This document shows, piece by piece, positions 7,941-16,434 of a stretch of DNA of 64,000 nt (position 1 is its first letter; each line of letters starts with the position of its first letter). The notes under the pieces are model-generated. The model had not been told where the DNA came from, searched no databases, and was given only the letters and a program-made list of their open reading frames with translations. This stretch comes from Tolypothrix bouteillei VB521301 (GTDB taxonomy: Bacteria; Cyanobacteriota; Cyanobacteriia; Cyanobacteriales; Nostocaceae). The position numbers and the translations under genes are program-made. The stretch lies in NCBI RefSeq assembly GCF_000760695.4, contig NZ_JHEG04000001.1, forward strand, positions 7,154,478 through 7,218,477. Reading direction: 5' to 3'.

Positions 7941-8204
7941 ATAACTTACGTTGGTAGAAATTCATATGGCTGGAGTATATAGTTATAAGGATTAAAGTAG
8001 TTTTCTACAAGATTTTTCAGGATGTAAGTTATTTTTTAGGTTATCGAAATGAATTTTTGTTGTATCAATCAATTAATTACTTCCCCAGCAAAATGGATGA
8101 TTCCGGAAAATTACTGAGACAATAATCATTTTTGAAGATTATCTGTTACTTTTATATAAGAATGGCAGTAAGCCCGTACTGTTGAGAGAGTGAGTGGGAG
8201 TGAT

Positions 8205-8220
8205 AAGCTGGGTACAGCTT
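8205..8220. repeat. Solo copy of the AAGCTGGGTACAGCTT palindromic repeat
   Basis: The 16-bp core has perfect 6-bp arms (AAGCTG/CAGCTT) around GGTA and is followed by GTGCTTCG. The same core occurs four times in tandem at 52790-52905, where it interrupts a toxin gene. It fits the small dispersed repeats known from filamentous cyanobacteria. Confidence 0.7.
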
Positions 8221-8494
8221 GTGCTTCGGGAGCGCACGAATGTGGATGCAATACTCTACTCGGTTAGTGATTTTTTGTAATAGTTTGGGTGGTAATGAAG
8301 CGTTGAATCAATTTCTCAAGTAAACAGTAAGACAGTATGTTAAAAAAGGCATATCCCGTACTTTCATTCTTGCTGACACAGAACAATCAGAGATAATTAC
8401 ACAGTCTAAGCTAGCAACCACCGAAAACGATCGCAATACCCAATATTAAATTGACAAGCCGAAGTAGACGTGATTTCCCATTGTGTTATCTTAT

Positions 8495-8510
8495 AATTAG
8501 GCAACTAATT
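8495..8510. promoter_or_regulatory. Candidate operator palindrome upstream of the DUF2269 gene
   Basis: AATTAG (8495-8500) and CTAATT (8505-8510) form a perfect inverted repeat around GCAA. A related half-site GTAGCTAAT follows at about 8516. TTAG-N4-CTAA palindromes are bound by several MarR-family repressors, but no regulator gene is adjacent. The site lies about 65 bp before the start codon. Confidence 0.35.
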
Positions 8511-8574
8511 ATCAGGTAGCTAATCAAATACGAACTGTCATTAAAGAATAACCCGATCGCAAAAGGAGAACTAG

Positions 8575-9117
8575 ATGAAAAAGTTGAGTGTCAAACCTAA
8601 GAACTGGTTAGTATCTTTCCATGTAGCCTCTGGAGGGATTTGGTTGGGGACAGCACTTTGTATTGTGGTAGTCGCCATTACGAAAAAAAACATACCAAAT
8701 GGAGACGAGCTTTATGGTATCAACTCAGTATTAAAGTTTATGGATGATTGGGTAATTATTCCAACTGCTAATCTGTCACTCATCACGGGTGGATTGCTTT
8801 GTTGGCTGACTATTTGGGGATTTACGAAACACTATTGGGTTATTGTGAAATGGGTAGCGACTGTGACCTTAATTACCACGGGAACAATCTGGCTGGGTCC
8901 CTGGTTAAATACCATGACAGCTATTTCCGAAACAGAACGACTACAGGCTTTACACAACCCACTGTACAGATTTCACCAACAGGGTGTCATCATTGGCGGT
9001 GCTATTCAAACTGCTTGCTTGTTAGCGATCGTTGCAATTTCAATAGTTAAACCTTGGGGAAGACGGCTAGTCAAACAATCAAAAGACATCGAAGAAGTAG
9101 TTTCTTCAAACAGTTAA
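8575..9117 (+). CDS. DUF2269-family integral membrane protein
   Basis: The 180-residue protein has four hydrophobic segments (about residues 12-34, 58-78, 86-107 and 133-158) with a conserved His in the first (VSFHVASGGIWLGT) and WLGPW in the third. This layout matches DUF2269 predicted membrane proteins, whose function is unknown. A good ribosome binding site (AAAGGAG, 8562-8568) precedes ATG 8575. It appears to be a monocistronic unit behind the palindrome at 8495-8510. The last 20 residues are polar and probably cytoplasmic. Confidence 0.75.
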   Translation: MKKLSVKPKNWLVSFHVASGGIWLGTALCIVVVAITKKNIPNGDELYGINSVLKFMDDWVIIPTANLSLITGGLLCWLTIWGFTKHYWVIVKWVATVTLITTGTIWLGPWLNTMTAISETERLQALHNPLYRFHQQGVIIGGAIQTACLLAIVAISIVKPWGRRLVKQSKDIEEVVSSNS

Positions 9118-9320
9118 ACCCCGAACGGTAAATTAACACAGCGCAATAATAACTCGATCGCGAGCGCGAAGTCAAAAAGGTCGTGCTATGGTTTTACATC
9201 ACTTTCACCACGCACGATCTTAAAAATATCTCTCACAACTTTATTACGAATATTTATTAGCTTAGTACTATTCATTTTTTATCTTCGCGAAGAATTGTTA
9301 TTACTAGAGTTAAGTTATGT

Positions 9321-9350
9321 CTTAACCTATTCCTAGTGAATTCTTAAACT
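9321..9350 (+). promoter_or_regulatory. Candidate PHO box before the extracellular nuclease gene
   Basis: CTTAACCT (9321-9328) and CTTAAACT (9343-9350) are spaced by exactly 22 bp, two turns of the 11-bp period of cyanobacterial PHO boxes. Between them lies a degenerate middle unit CCTAGTGA in phase, with ATT spacers on both sides. The site ends 38 bp before the start codon. A phosphate-starvation role agrees with the nuclease product. Only two of three units match well. Confidence 0.5.
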
Positions 9351-9388
9351 AACTAGTATAACTTAATGGTGCGGAATACAAATCAATT

Positions 9389-11386
9389 ATGCTTATTTCT
9401 TCTTTGTCAAGCTGGCTACATTGGTTGATGGTTCTAATGTTTACTTCTCTGATAAACATTGTTCCTTTTTCTAGCGATCTTGTTAATTCAAATAACATTA
9501 TCTATGGATTAGAAAATGCGATTGCACAAGCCTCTGATACTGTACGCATCCACGATATTCAAGGTGCAAGTCATACTTCTAAATTAGTTGATGAAACAGT
9601 AACAGATGTCCCTGGAATAGTTACATTAGTACTTGGTTCGGGTTCCGGTCGCGGTTTCTATATACAAGATCCAAACCAGGATAACGACGATGCAACATCG
9701 GAAGGGATTTTTGTTTTCTTGGGCAATTCCAGTATTCCCAATCCCAATATTGGTCAATCGGTAGCGGTTACGGGAAGGGTAGGTGAATTTCGACCGGGAA
9801 ACAATACTAGTAATTTGACAACAACTCAAATTTCTGCCAACGGAACGGGTGGTGCTGTTCGAGTTATCGATTCTTTAGGAAAGATTAACCCCACTATTAT
9901 TGGTGTGGAAGGTCGCATTCCACCCAATACTGCAATTAGCGATGATTTTACAGCAGGCGATCGCGGTAATGTAGAAACAGAGGGTGATTTTGAACCAGCA
10001 TCAGAAGGAATAGACTTTTATGAAAGTCTCGAGGGTATGTTAGTTCAAATTAACAATCCCGTAGCAATTAGCCCTACTAACGAATTTGGAGAAATTTGGG
10101 TACTTCCAGACAACGGTTCTAATGCAACGGGACGCACGATTCGCGGTGGAAGTCTCATTTCATCTAAAGATTTCAATCCCGAACGCATTCAAATAGATGA
10201 CGCCCCTGCTATATCTGGTAAGTCTCCCGAGGTGAATGTCGGTGCAACGTTAGGCACAATAACAGGTATAGTTGATTATAATTTCAATACCTATGAAGTT
10301 TTGCCATTTTCCATAACTGTTAACGCTCCGAGTTCTTTAACTAAAGAAACAACAAATCTTACCCCACAAGGCAACAATCTAACTATTGCAACTTTTAATG
10401 TTGAGAACCTTGATACCAAAATAGAAGCTCTCGACAAAGTTAACGCACAGCAACAAAGTAATGTTGATGATGATTTAGGGAGTGGTAAATTTACCGCACT
10501 TGCCGATCGCATTGTTAACAACTTGCGTTCTCCTGACATTATTTCTCTAGAGGAAATTCAAGATAACACCGGAGCAGAAATCAATGATGGAGTGGTAGAG
10601 GCAGATCGGACTTATGAAGAATTAATTAATGCGATCGCAGTTTCAGGTGGTCCTGTATACGATTATCGCCAAATCAATCCAGTAGAAAGAGAGGATGGAG
10701 GTCAACCGGGTGGTAATATTCGAGTTGGTTTTTTGTTTAACCCCAATCGAGTACAATTTGTAGATCGTGCTGGAGGTGGATCGACTACTAACACGACAGT
10801 TAACAACATTAACGGTCAACCAGAACTTTCTGTCAGTCCCGGAAGAATCGATCCAACTAACCCCGCTTTCAATGACAGCCGCAAATCTTTGGTAGGCGAG
10901 TTTATCTTTCAAGGTCAAAAACTGTTTGTTATTGCCAATCACTGGAATTCTAAAGGTGGAGACCAACCCCTGTATGGTCCAAATCAGCCTCCTGTTTTAA
11001 CGACAGAAACCCAACGCCGCCAACAAGCACAAGTTATTAATGACTTTGCAGACAAGATTTTGGCAGTAGATCCCAAGGCTAATATAGTGGTTGCAGGCGA
11101 TTTGAATGATTTTGAGTTTTCTGAACCGCTCAATATTTTAAAAGGAAAGTCAGGTGGTTCGGGTAAGACGGTGTTGAGAAATTTAGTAGAAACAATAAGC
11201 GCAAACGAACGATACACTTATAATTTTCAAGGCAATGCTCAAGTTTTAGACCACATCTTAGTTAGCCAAAATCTCTTTAAGAAATTAAAGGGTTATGATG
11301 TCGTTCACATCAATTCTGAGTTTGTTGCTCAAGATAGCGACCACGACCCCAGTGTCGCTCAATTTAATTTAAAAGTTAGTAGTTAG
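9389..11386 (+). CDS. Secreted endonuclease/exonuclease/phosphatase-family nuclease (ExeM/NucH-like)
   Basis: The 665-residue protein starts with a hydrophobic export signal (about residues 5-25). Next is an OB-fold-like domain typical of extracellular nucleases: IHDIQGASHTS, then GRGFYIQDP with an Asp-rich loop and SEGIFVFLG (about 52-110). A C-terminal endonuclease/exonuclease/phosphatase domain (about 328-665) contains TIATFNVENLD, SLEEIQDN, VAGDLNDFEF, VLDHILVS and SDHDPSV, which supply the metal and catalytic His/Asp/Asn residues. It should degrade extracellular DNA or RNA. The candidate PHO box just upstream and the phytase-like neighbour suggest phosphate scavenging. Confidence 0.85.
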   Translation: MLISSLSSWLHWLMVLMFTSLINIVPFSSDLVNSNNIIYGLENAIAQASDTVRIHDIQGASHTSKLVDETVTDVPGIVTLVLGSGSGRGFYIQDPNQDNDDATSEGIFVFLGNSSIPNPNIGQSVAVTGRVGEFRPGNNTSNLTTTQISANGTGGAVRVIDSLGKINPTIIGVEGRIPPNTAISDDFTAGDRGNVETEGDFEPASEGIDFYESLEGMLVQINNPVAISPTNEFGEIWVLPDNGSNATGRTIRGGSLISSKDFNPERIQIDDAPAISGKSPEVNVGATLGTITGIVDYNFNTYEVLPFSITVNAPSSLTKETTNLTPQGNNLTIATFNVENLDTKIEALDKVNAQQQSNVDDDLGSGKFTALADRIVNNLRSPDIISLEEIQDNTGAEINDGVVEADRTYEELINAIAVSGGPVYDYRQINPVEREDGGQPGGNIRVGFLFNPNRVQFVDRAGGGSTTNTTVNNINGQPELSVSPGRIDPTNPAFNDSRKSLVGEFIFQGQKLFVIANHWNSKGGDQPLYGPNQPPVLTTETQRRQQAQVINDFADKILAVDPKANIVVAGDLNDFEFSEPLNILKGKSGGSGKTVLRNLVETISANERYTYNFQGNAQVLDHILVSQNLFKKLKGYDVVHINSEFVAQDSDHDPSVAQFNLKVSS

Positions 11387-11561
11387 TAGTTGCCGGTTAG
11401 TAGGGGCGCAAGACCGCCAACCCGTACAGTGATTTGCCGTTTCTTCAATAACAACTAACTACTAGCAACTCACAAATAACGAGCGTGCAAATAATTTCGC
11501 AGCCAATTGACACCTTATATGACCAGTGACTGGCGCTCGGCGTTCGCCCAGGAACGAGATT

Positions 11562-11593
11562 AAATCCAAAATCTAAAATCCAAAATCTAAAAC
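11562..11593 (+). repeat. Short heptamer tract before the phytase gene
   Basis: Four near-heptamer units (AAATCCA and AAATCTA alternating) abut the ATG at 11594. Such STRR-type tracts are typical of filamentous cyanobacteria. The rest of the 207-bp gap holds another short TTAGTAG tract near 11380-11400 and nothing else recognisable. No clear ribosome binding site is seen. Confidence 0.6.
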
Positions 11594-14500
11594 ATGGTGA
11601 CTACCAACACGATTCGCTTTTCTCAATTCAATGCTTCTTTAAACCGTGGTGCAGAGGGTCAGTTAATTCAGGATTTATCTACCCCTGAAAATACACAAGC
11701 AAAATCCGTTGCAGAAATTATTCAACGTACTAACCCAGATGTACTGCTGATTAACGAGTTTGACTATTACGAGCCAGACCCATATAAAGCGGTAGAACTT
11801 TTTCAAAAAAATTACCTTTCCGTCAGTCAAAACGGTGCAGATCCGACTGAGTACCGTTACGCTTACATCGCACCTTCCAATACTGGTATCTCATCTGGAT
11901 TTGACTTAAACAACGATGGTACAGTCGTTACAGATCCCGGTACGCGGGGATATGGTGATGATGCTTTCGGGTTTGGTGAGTTTCCCGGTCAGTATGGGAT
12001 GTTGCTGCTATCAAAATATCCTATTGATACCGAAAATCTGCGGACTTTCCAAACTTTTTTATGGAAAGATCTGCCAGGATCTTTGTTGCCTACAATTGCG
12101 CTTCCCGATTCCAATACGTCTTGGTATTCACCAGAAGAACAAGAGGTCTTGCGTCTTTCTTCTAAGAGTCATTGGGATGTTCCTATCTTAGTGAATGGCG
12201 AGACTATCCATGCTTTGGTTAGCCATCCCACACCGCCTACATTTGACGGACTTGAAGACCGCAACGGTAAGCGCAACTATGACGAAATTCGCTTCTGGGC
12301 AGATTATATTACACCTGGAAAAGGCGACTATATATATGATGATGCAGGGAATAAAGGCGGTCTTGTTGCTGGGTCGCGCTTTGTGATTATGGGTGACCAA
12401 AATGCAGACCCCTTTGATGGTGACAGCTATAACAACGCTATCCGACAACTGTTACTCAATCCCGGTATCAATACGAATTTTATTCCTTCAAGCCTTGGTG
12501 GTGCTCAACAAGCAATTTTACAAGGTGGGGCAAATCTGACTCATCGAGGGAATCCTGCTTTTGACACTGCAGACTTTGCTGATACAGCCCCAGGAAACTT
12601 ACGAGTAGACTACGTACTGCCATCTGCTGACTTGCAAATTAGCAATTCATCTGTTTTTTGGCCTCTCAATACAGACCCCCTGTTCCGATTGGTAGGCACA
12701 TTCGATCCAACTTTACCTGGTGGATATCCCAGTTCTGACCATAAATTGATTTGGGCAGACTTGCAAGTTCCACCAACAGAAGCAGGGAGAACTGTTCCCG
12801 ATGCGGACTTTTTGGGACAAACAGTATTTCCTACTGGCTTTATTCCTGATGGTGCGGCTGGAATAACTGCACTGGGCGGACTGTCTGGTATCACCTATGA
12901 TGCTGCAAATGATGTCTTTTATGCTGTCTCTGACGATCGCTCTCAATTCGCGCCTGCCCGATTCTACACCTTAGAAGCCGAATTTTCTCAAAAAACAGGG
13001 TCTCTGGAAAGTGTAACCTTCACCAATGCTATCACCCTAAAAGACGCCAACGGTCAAGAGTTCGCGCTCAATAGCTTAGATCCAGAAGGAATTGCACTCA
13101 CCAACAAAGGGACAGTTTTTATTTCCTCAGAAGGAGAGGCAAATATCAATGCAGGTCGTGTCACCAATCCCTTTATCAATGAATTCTCCCTAACCACAGG
13201 ACAGCAAATACGCTCTTTACCTGTTCCAACAAAGTTCCTACCCGTTGTGCAAGATACCAACGGTAACGGGATTGTGGATACAGGAGATACTCAGGTATCT
13301 GGTATTCGCAATAATTTGGCATTTGAAAGTTTAGCGATCGCACCCGACCAAAAATTCCTGTATACAGCAACTGAAGCCTCCTTGTTTCAGGATGGTCCCA
13401 TTGCCAGTCTCAATGGAGGAAGCCGTTCTCGGATTCTTCAATACAACTTGGTTTCCGGTCAACCAGAAAAAGAATACCTCTATATCACCGATCCAATTGC
13501 TACACCTCCAAACCCGGCGACGGGGTTTGCTGACAATGGTTTGGTCGATTTGTTAGCAATTGATAACCGAGGTACTTTACTTTCCTTGGAACGTTCTTTT
13601 TCTGAAGGTGTTGGTAACACAATCAAAATCTACGAAGTCAGCTTGCAAGGCGCAACTGACATCAAGTACTACGATTCTCTCAACACTTTAAGTCCCGAAG
13701 AGTTAACAGTCATTCAACCCGTTGAAAAACGCCTTTTGTTGGATCTCAACTCACTAAAGCTACCCACAGGTACGGATAATATTGAGGGGATCTCCTTTGG
13801 ACCGAAATTAGCGGATGGTCGTCAGTCCATCGTGTTAGTAAGTGACAACAACTTCAGCCAAACGCAATTTACCCAAATCATTGCTTTAGGTGCAGACTTA
13901 GTTCCCACCGCAGCACCCACAGTTGAAACCCGTCCCGACCTATTTGATGACCCCAAATTACCACGCGACCAACGGGCTGATGCAGATGACCCGGCAATTT
14001 ACCTCAATTCCACTAATCCAGAACAAAGTCTGGTACTGACAGTGGTTAAAAATGCAGGTTTGCGAGTTTATGACTTGTCAGGTAATTTGTTGGAGGAAGT
14101 GAACCCTGGCAATATTCGCTACAATAATATTGACCTGCAATATGGCTTTAACTTAGGCGGTCAGCCTGTTGATATTGCCGTAGCGACAGACAGGAATAAC
14201 GACAAGCTGGCAATTTTCAAAATTAATGCCCATCCCAATGCTTCAGGTCAATACCTAGAAGACATTACTGATAACGGTCTTGGTAGTTTGTTTCAATCAT
14301 TACCGTATGAACCTCCTTACTCCCCATCACAACGAAGTGCTTACGGAGTTGCTTTGTACCGCAGCCCGGTAACAAACGATTACTATGTCTTCGCCAATCG
14401 TAGAGAAACTGGAGATGTTACACAGTTAAAGCTGGTCGATAAAGGTAATGGTAAGATTGGCACTGAGTTAGTGCGGAATTTTACCGTACCCACAACGGCA

Positions 14501-15133
14501 GGACGCGATCCGCAACTTGAAGGTATGGTAGCAGACCAAGAACTTGGCTATCTTTATATTGGTCAGGAAGATGTAGGTATCTGGAAGTACCAAGCAGAAC
14601 CTAACGGTGGTACAACAGGTGTGTTAATTGACAAAGTTAAAGATTTGGGTGGGAAATATCTAGAAGATGATGTTGAAGGATTAACTATCTACTACGGCAA
14701 CCAAGGTACTGGTTACTTGTTAACATCGAGTCAAGGTGATAGCACTTTTGTTGCCTATACTCGTGAGGGTAACAATGACTTTTTAGGACGCTTTGCTGTT
14801 GGTAATAATGGACCCATCGACAGCGTGCAAGAGTCGGATGGTGCAGATGTTCTGAATGTACCTTTAGGACCTAACTTTCCCTATGGTGTGTTTATTACCC
14901 AAGATGGTAATAATTTACCTGCACGATTAGTTGAGGATGATGGAGAGTTTGAGAATGTCAATACTAATTTTAAGTTAGTCCCTTGGGAAAATATCGCCTA
15001 TTCATTCCCAACTCCTTTAGTCGTAGATACAACTAGCTACGATCCTCGCAATCCCAGCCCTGACTACTTGTTCGATTCTAACAGCACCATTGCTAGTCCA
15101 CTTGAGGTTACACCTCTCGGAGATATTGCTTGA
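11594..15133 (+). CDS. Three-domain EEP / esterase-like phytase / 3-phytase protein
   Basis: This 1179-residue protein joins three phosphate-ester-related domains. An endonuclease/exonuclease/phosphatase domain covers about residues 1-395 (LLINEFDYY, ALVSHPTPP, IMGDQNADPFDGDS, RVDYVLPS, SSDHKLIWADL). An esterase-like phytase domain follows (about 405-760: GLSGITYDAANDVFYAVSDDR). The C-terminal third is a beta-propeller 3-phytase (about 770-1130) with ADADDPAIYLN, NNIDLQYGF and EGMVADQELGYLYIGQED. No N-terminal signal peptide is visible, so export may use the type I system 5 kb downstream; that is inference. The product probably releases phosphate from phytate or similar esters. The ATG follows a heptamer tract and the unit appears monocistronic. 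Confidence 0.85.
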   Translation: MVTTNTIRFSQFNASLNRGAEGQLIQDLSTPENTQAKSVAEIIQRTNPDVLLINEFDYYEPDPYKAVELFQKNYLSVSQNGADPTEYRYAYIAPSNTGISSGFDLNNDGTVVTDPGTRGYGDDAFGFGEFPGQYGMLLLSKYPIDTENLRTFQTFLWKDLPGSLLPTIALPDSNTSWYSPEEQEVLRLSSKSHWDVPILVNGETIHALVSHPTPPTFDGLEDRNGKRNYDEIRFWADYITPGKGDYIYDDAGNKGGLVAGSRFVIMGDQNADPFDGDSYNNAIRQLLLNPGINTNFIPSSLGGAQQAILQGGANLTHRGNPAFDTADFADTAPGNLRVDYVLPSADLQISNSSVFWPLNTDPLFRLVGTFDPTLPGGYPSSDHKLIWADLQVPPTEAGRTVPDADFLGQTVFPTGFIPDGAAGITALGGLSGITYDAANDVFYAVSDDRSQFAPARFYTLEAEFSQKTGSLESVTFTNAITLKDANGQEFALNSLDPEGIALTNKGTVFISSEGEANINAGRVTNPFINEFSLTTGQQIRSLPVPTKFLPVVQDTNGNGIVDTGDTQVSGIRNNLAFESLAIAPDQKFLYTATEASLFQDGPIASLNGGSRSRILQYNLVSGQPEKEYLYITDPIATPPNPATGFADNGLVDLLAIDNRGTLLSLERSFSEGVGNTIKIYEVSLQGATDIKYYDSLNTLSPEELTVIQPVEKRLLLDLNSLKLPTGTDNIEGISFGPKLADGRQSIVLVSDNNFSQTQFTQIIALGADLVPTAAPTVETRPDLFDDPKLPRDQRADADDPAIYLNSTNPEQSLVLTVVKNAGLRVYDLSGNLLEEVNPGNIRYNNIDLQYGFNLGGQPVDIAVATDRNNDKLAIFKINAHPNASGQYLEDITDNGLGSLFQSLPYEPPYSPSQRSAYGVALYRSPVTNDYYVFANRRETGDVTQLKLVDKGNGKIGTELVRNFTVPTTAGRDPQLEGMVADQELGYLYIGQEDVGIWKYQAEPNGGTTGVLIDKVKDLGGKYLEDDVEGLTIYYGNQGTGYLLTSSQGDSTFVAYTREGNNDFLGRFAVGNNGPIDSVQESDGADVLNVPLGPNFPYGVFITQDGNNLPARLVEDDGEFENVNTNFKLVPWENIAYSFPTPLVVDTTSYDPRNPSPDYLFDSNSTIASPLEVTPLGDIA

Positions 15134-15453
15134 TTGAGCACCCAATCTGCGATCGAGTCAAACATTTCCTGACACTCCCACCTCTTTTTTAAGGGGTGGT
15201 TTTCTTGACCTCAACCCAACTTATAATTTACACCTCCACAGCGAAAAGCCATGGAGGTGCGAATTTGTTTTATATTCAGGGTCTTTATATGAGCTGACCC
15301 CGTTTGAACGAAAAATTTAAGCTTCTATTTAGATTCTCATCGAATTAGTTATTTTTTGTTAAATTTAATATTTTCTTTATTATTGATAAAGTTTCGATCG
15401 TTTTTTCTACGAAATGATAATTCTTTTAATTTTTCTTCATTATTTGCTATACT
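15134..15453. other. Intergenic region with terminator-like hairpins
   Basis: The 3' side of the phytase gene carries an imperfect hairpin (CCACCTC/GGGGTGG, about 15178-15199) and a perfect 8-bp stem CACCTCCA/TGGAGGTG (15231-15238 with 15252-15259) followed by a T-rich run. The remaining 190 bp are AT-rich and lead into the HTH gene promoter (extended -10 TGCTATACT, 15446-15453). Confidence 0.5.
15231..15259 (+). terminator. Probable terminator of the phytase gene
   Basis: Perfect 8-bp stem CACCTCCA/TGGAGGTG with a 13-nt loop, followed by GCGAATTTGTTTTA. It lies about 100 bp after the phytase stop codon. Confidence 0.5.
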
Positions 15454-15477
15454 CTAATTAGATCGCAATCTAATTAG
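15454..15477. promoter_or_regulatory. 24-bp palindrome overlapping the HTH gene promoter
   Basis: Perfect 10-bp arms CTAATTAGAT (15454-15463) and ATCTAATTAG (15468-15477) flank CGCA. The palindrome begins immediately after an extended -10 box (TGCTATACT) and ends 23 bp before the ATG at 15501, covering the expected transcription start. This is the classic position of a repressor operator, and the downstream HTH protein is the obvious candidate. Confidence 0.55.
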
Positions 15478-15500
15478 GATTGCAAGGAAAGCAACAGAAT

Positions 15501-15689
15501 ATGCAAAAGCACGGTGTTTCACTGGCAGAAGCAGCAAGACGTTTAGGCATGAGTCAGAGCGCTTTGTATGTGGCTGTGCAAAAAGGACAAATCCCTACCT
15601 TGAGAAGAGGTGGGAGAACTGTAGTTCTTCCAGGATCGTTAACAGATTATCAAGTCAGACAGCGCCCTACCGACCCTTACAGGCTGTAA
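15501..15689 (+). CDS. Small helix-turn-helix (excisionase/MerR-like) DNA-binding protein
   Basis: The 62-residue protein is almost entirely a winged-helix excisionase-like domain: VSLAEAARRLGMSQSALYVA is the HTH, and QKGQIPTLRRGGRTVVLP the wing. ATG 15501 is preferred over the upstream TTG 15480 because AAGGAAAG at 15484-15491 gives a ribosome binding site. No integrase or phage gene is nearby. It is probably a small transcriptional regulator, perhaps of itself through the palindrome at 15454-15477. A terminator follows at 15732-15768. Confidence 0.75.
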   Translation: MQKHGVSLAEAARRLGMSQSALYVAVQKGQIPTLRRGGRTVVLPGSLTDYQVRQRPTDPYRL

Positions 15690-15731
15690 AGATCTCTGGG
15701 CGATCGCATCAATGAGTTTTCAAGTATTCTT

Positions 15732-15768
15732 AAGCACTTAGTGTATGGGTTTCTCAGACTAAGTGCTT
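15732..15768 (+). terminator. Rho-independent terminator of the small HTH gene
   Basis: Perfect 10-bp stem AAGCACTTAG (15732-15741) with CTAAGTGCTT (15759-15768), 17-nt loop, then TCTTATT. It lies 43 bp after the HTH stop codon. Confidence 0.7.
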
Positions 15769-15838
15769 TCTTATTGCTACGCGGCTTGTAGTGTCAGTTG
15801 GAACGCTTACCCCACCAAAGTGCATACCCCAGGATATG

Positions 15839-15977
15839 CGGTGGTGTACACAAGTCTTCTAAAGTGCATTCTTGAGGTTTCGATCCCCCCTAACCCCCCT
15901 TAACAAGGGGGGAACTGAGCTCCAATTCTCCCTTTTCACGATGTTTCATCTCTTTTCTAGAGATCTGTACACCACCG
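15839..15977. repeat. 139-bp inverted-repeat element, MITE-like
   Basis: Perfect 12-bp ends CGGTGGTGTACA (15839-15850) and TGTACACCACCG (15966-15977) enclose a gene-free core. The core holds a CCCCCC/GGGGGG hairpin of the kind dispersed in cyanobacterial genomes. Size and terminal inverted repeats suit a miniature transposable element. No target-site duplication is obvious. Confidence 0.45.
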
Positions 15978-16267
15978 TAGATCTGGGGTTAGTAGTAGAT
16001 CGACTCCTGGTCTGTCCTTCCGAGACACGTTATGTGCTTTGAAAAAATTGAATTATTTTATACAGGTAGGGAACTTACTCAAGGAGTTGCCGTCTGAGCA
16101 AATTAGGCAAGTGCAAAGTAAGTTTTACAGCGATCGCTTGCTAGTTATTTTATAACCCTCGTGCCTACCGATCTCCTTCGATTTAGTAGGAGCAATTATG
16201 TAACTTAAAGGAATTTATTTTCCTTTAAAAATTATTTTTTAAAAGAGAATATATATGAATGCGAAGG

Positions 16268-16307
16268 CTCTCATACATATTGAAATTTTGTTCAATATGT
16301 ATGAGAG
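16268..16307 (+). terminator. Very strong intrinsic terminator, possible small-RNA 3' end
   Basis: A perfect 17-bp stem (CTCTCATACATATTGAA 16268-16284 with its complement 16291-16307) has a 6-nt loop and is followed by ATTTTTTATTTTT. No gene precedes it for 570 bp on this strand. A smaller stem CTCCT/AGGAG lies upstream near 16172-16192. It may end a small RNA or serve as an attenuator before the gene at 16435. The rest of 15690-16434 shows only the terminator and element listed separately. Confidence 0.65.
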
Positions 16308-16434
16308 ATTTTTTATTTTTGTTTTAAAATTTACGATTTTATTTTAGAAAAAAACTTTTTATCTGATAGTTTTTAAAATTTCTTGGGCAACTTAAATACA
16401 TAACCTTGTATTGTGGTTTCCAGGAAAGATAACA

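Larger units (their letters stand above)
7941..8574. other. Intergenic region with a solo palindromic repeat and a candidate operator
   Basis: This 634-bp gap separates the defence genes (- strand) from the DUF2269 gene (+ strand). Apart from the short repeat at 8205-8220 and the palindrome at 8495-8510, no gene or RNA is recognisable. AT content is high around 7970-8160. Confidence 0.5.

Noticed and set aside
7941..8574. tRNA or small RNA gene in the 8 kb spacer
   Set aside because: No cloverleaf or strong terminator could be found; only a dispersed repeat and a palindrome.
16252..16345. Short frame MNAKALIHIEILFNMYERFF
   Set aside because: It is translated through the terminator stem and lacks a ribosome binding site; more likely non-coding.
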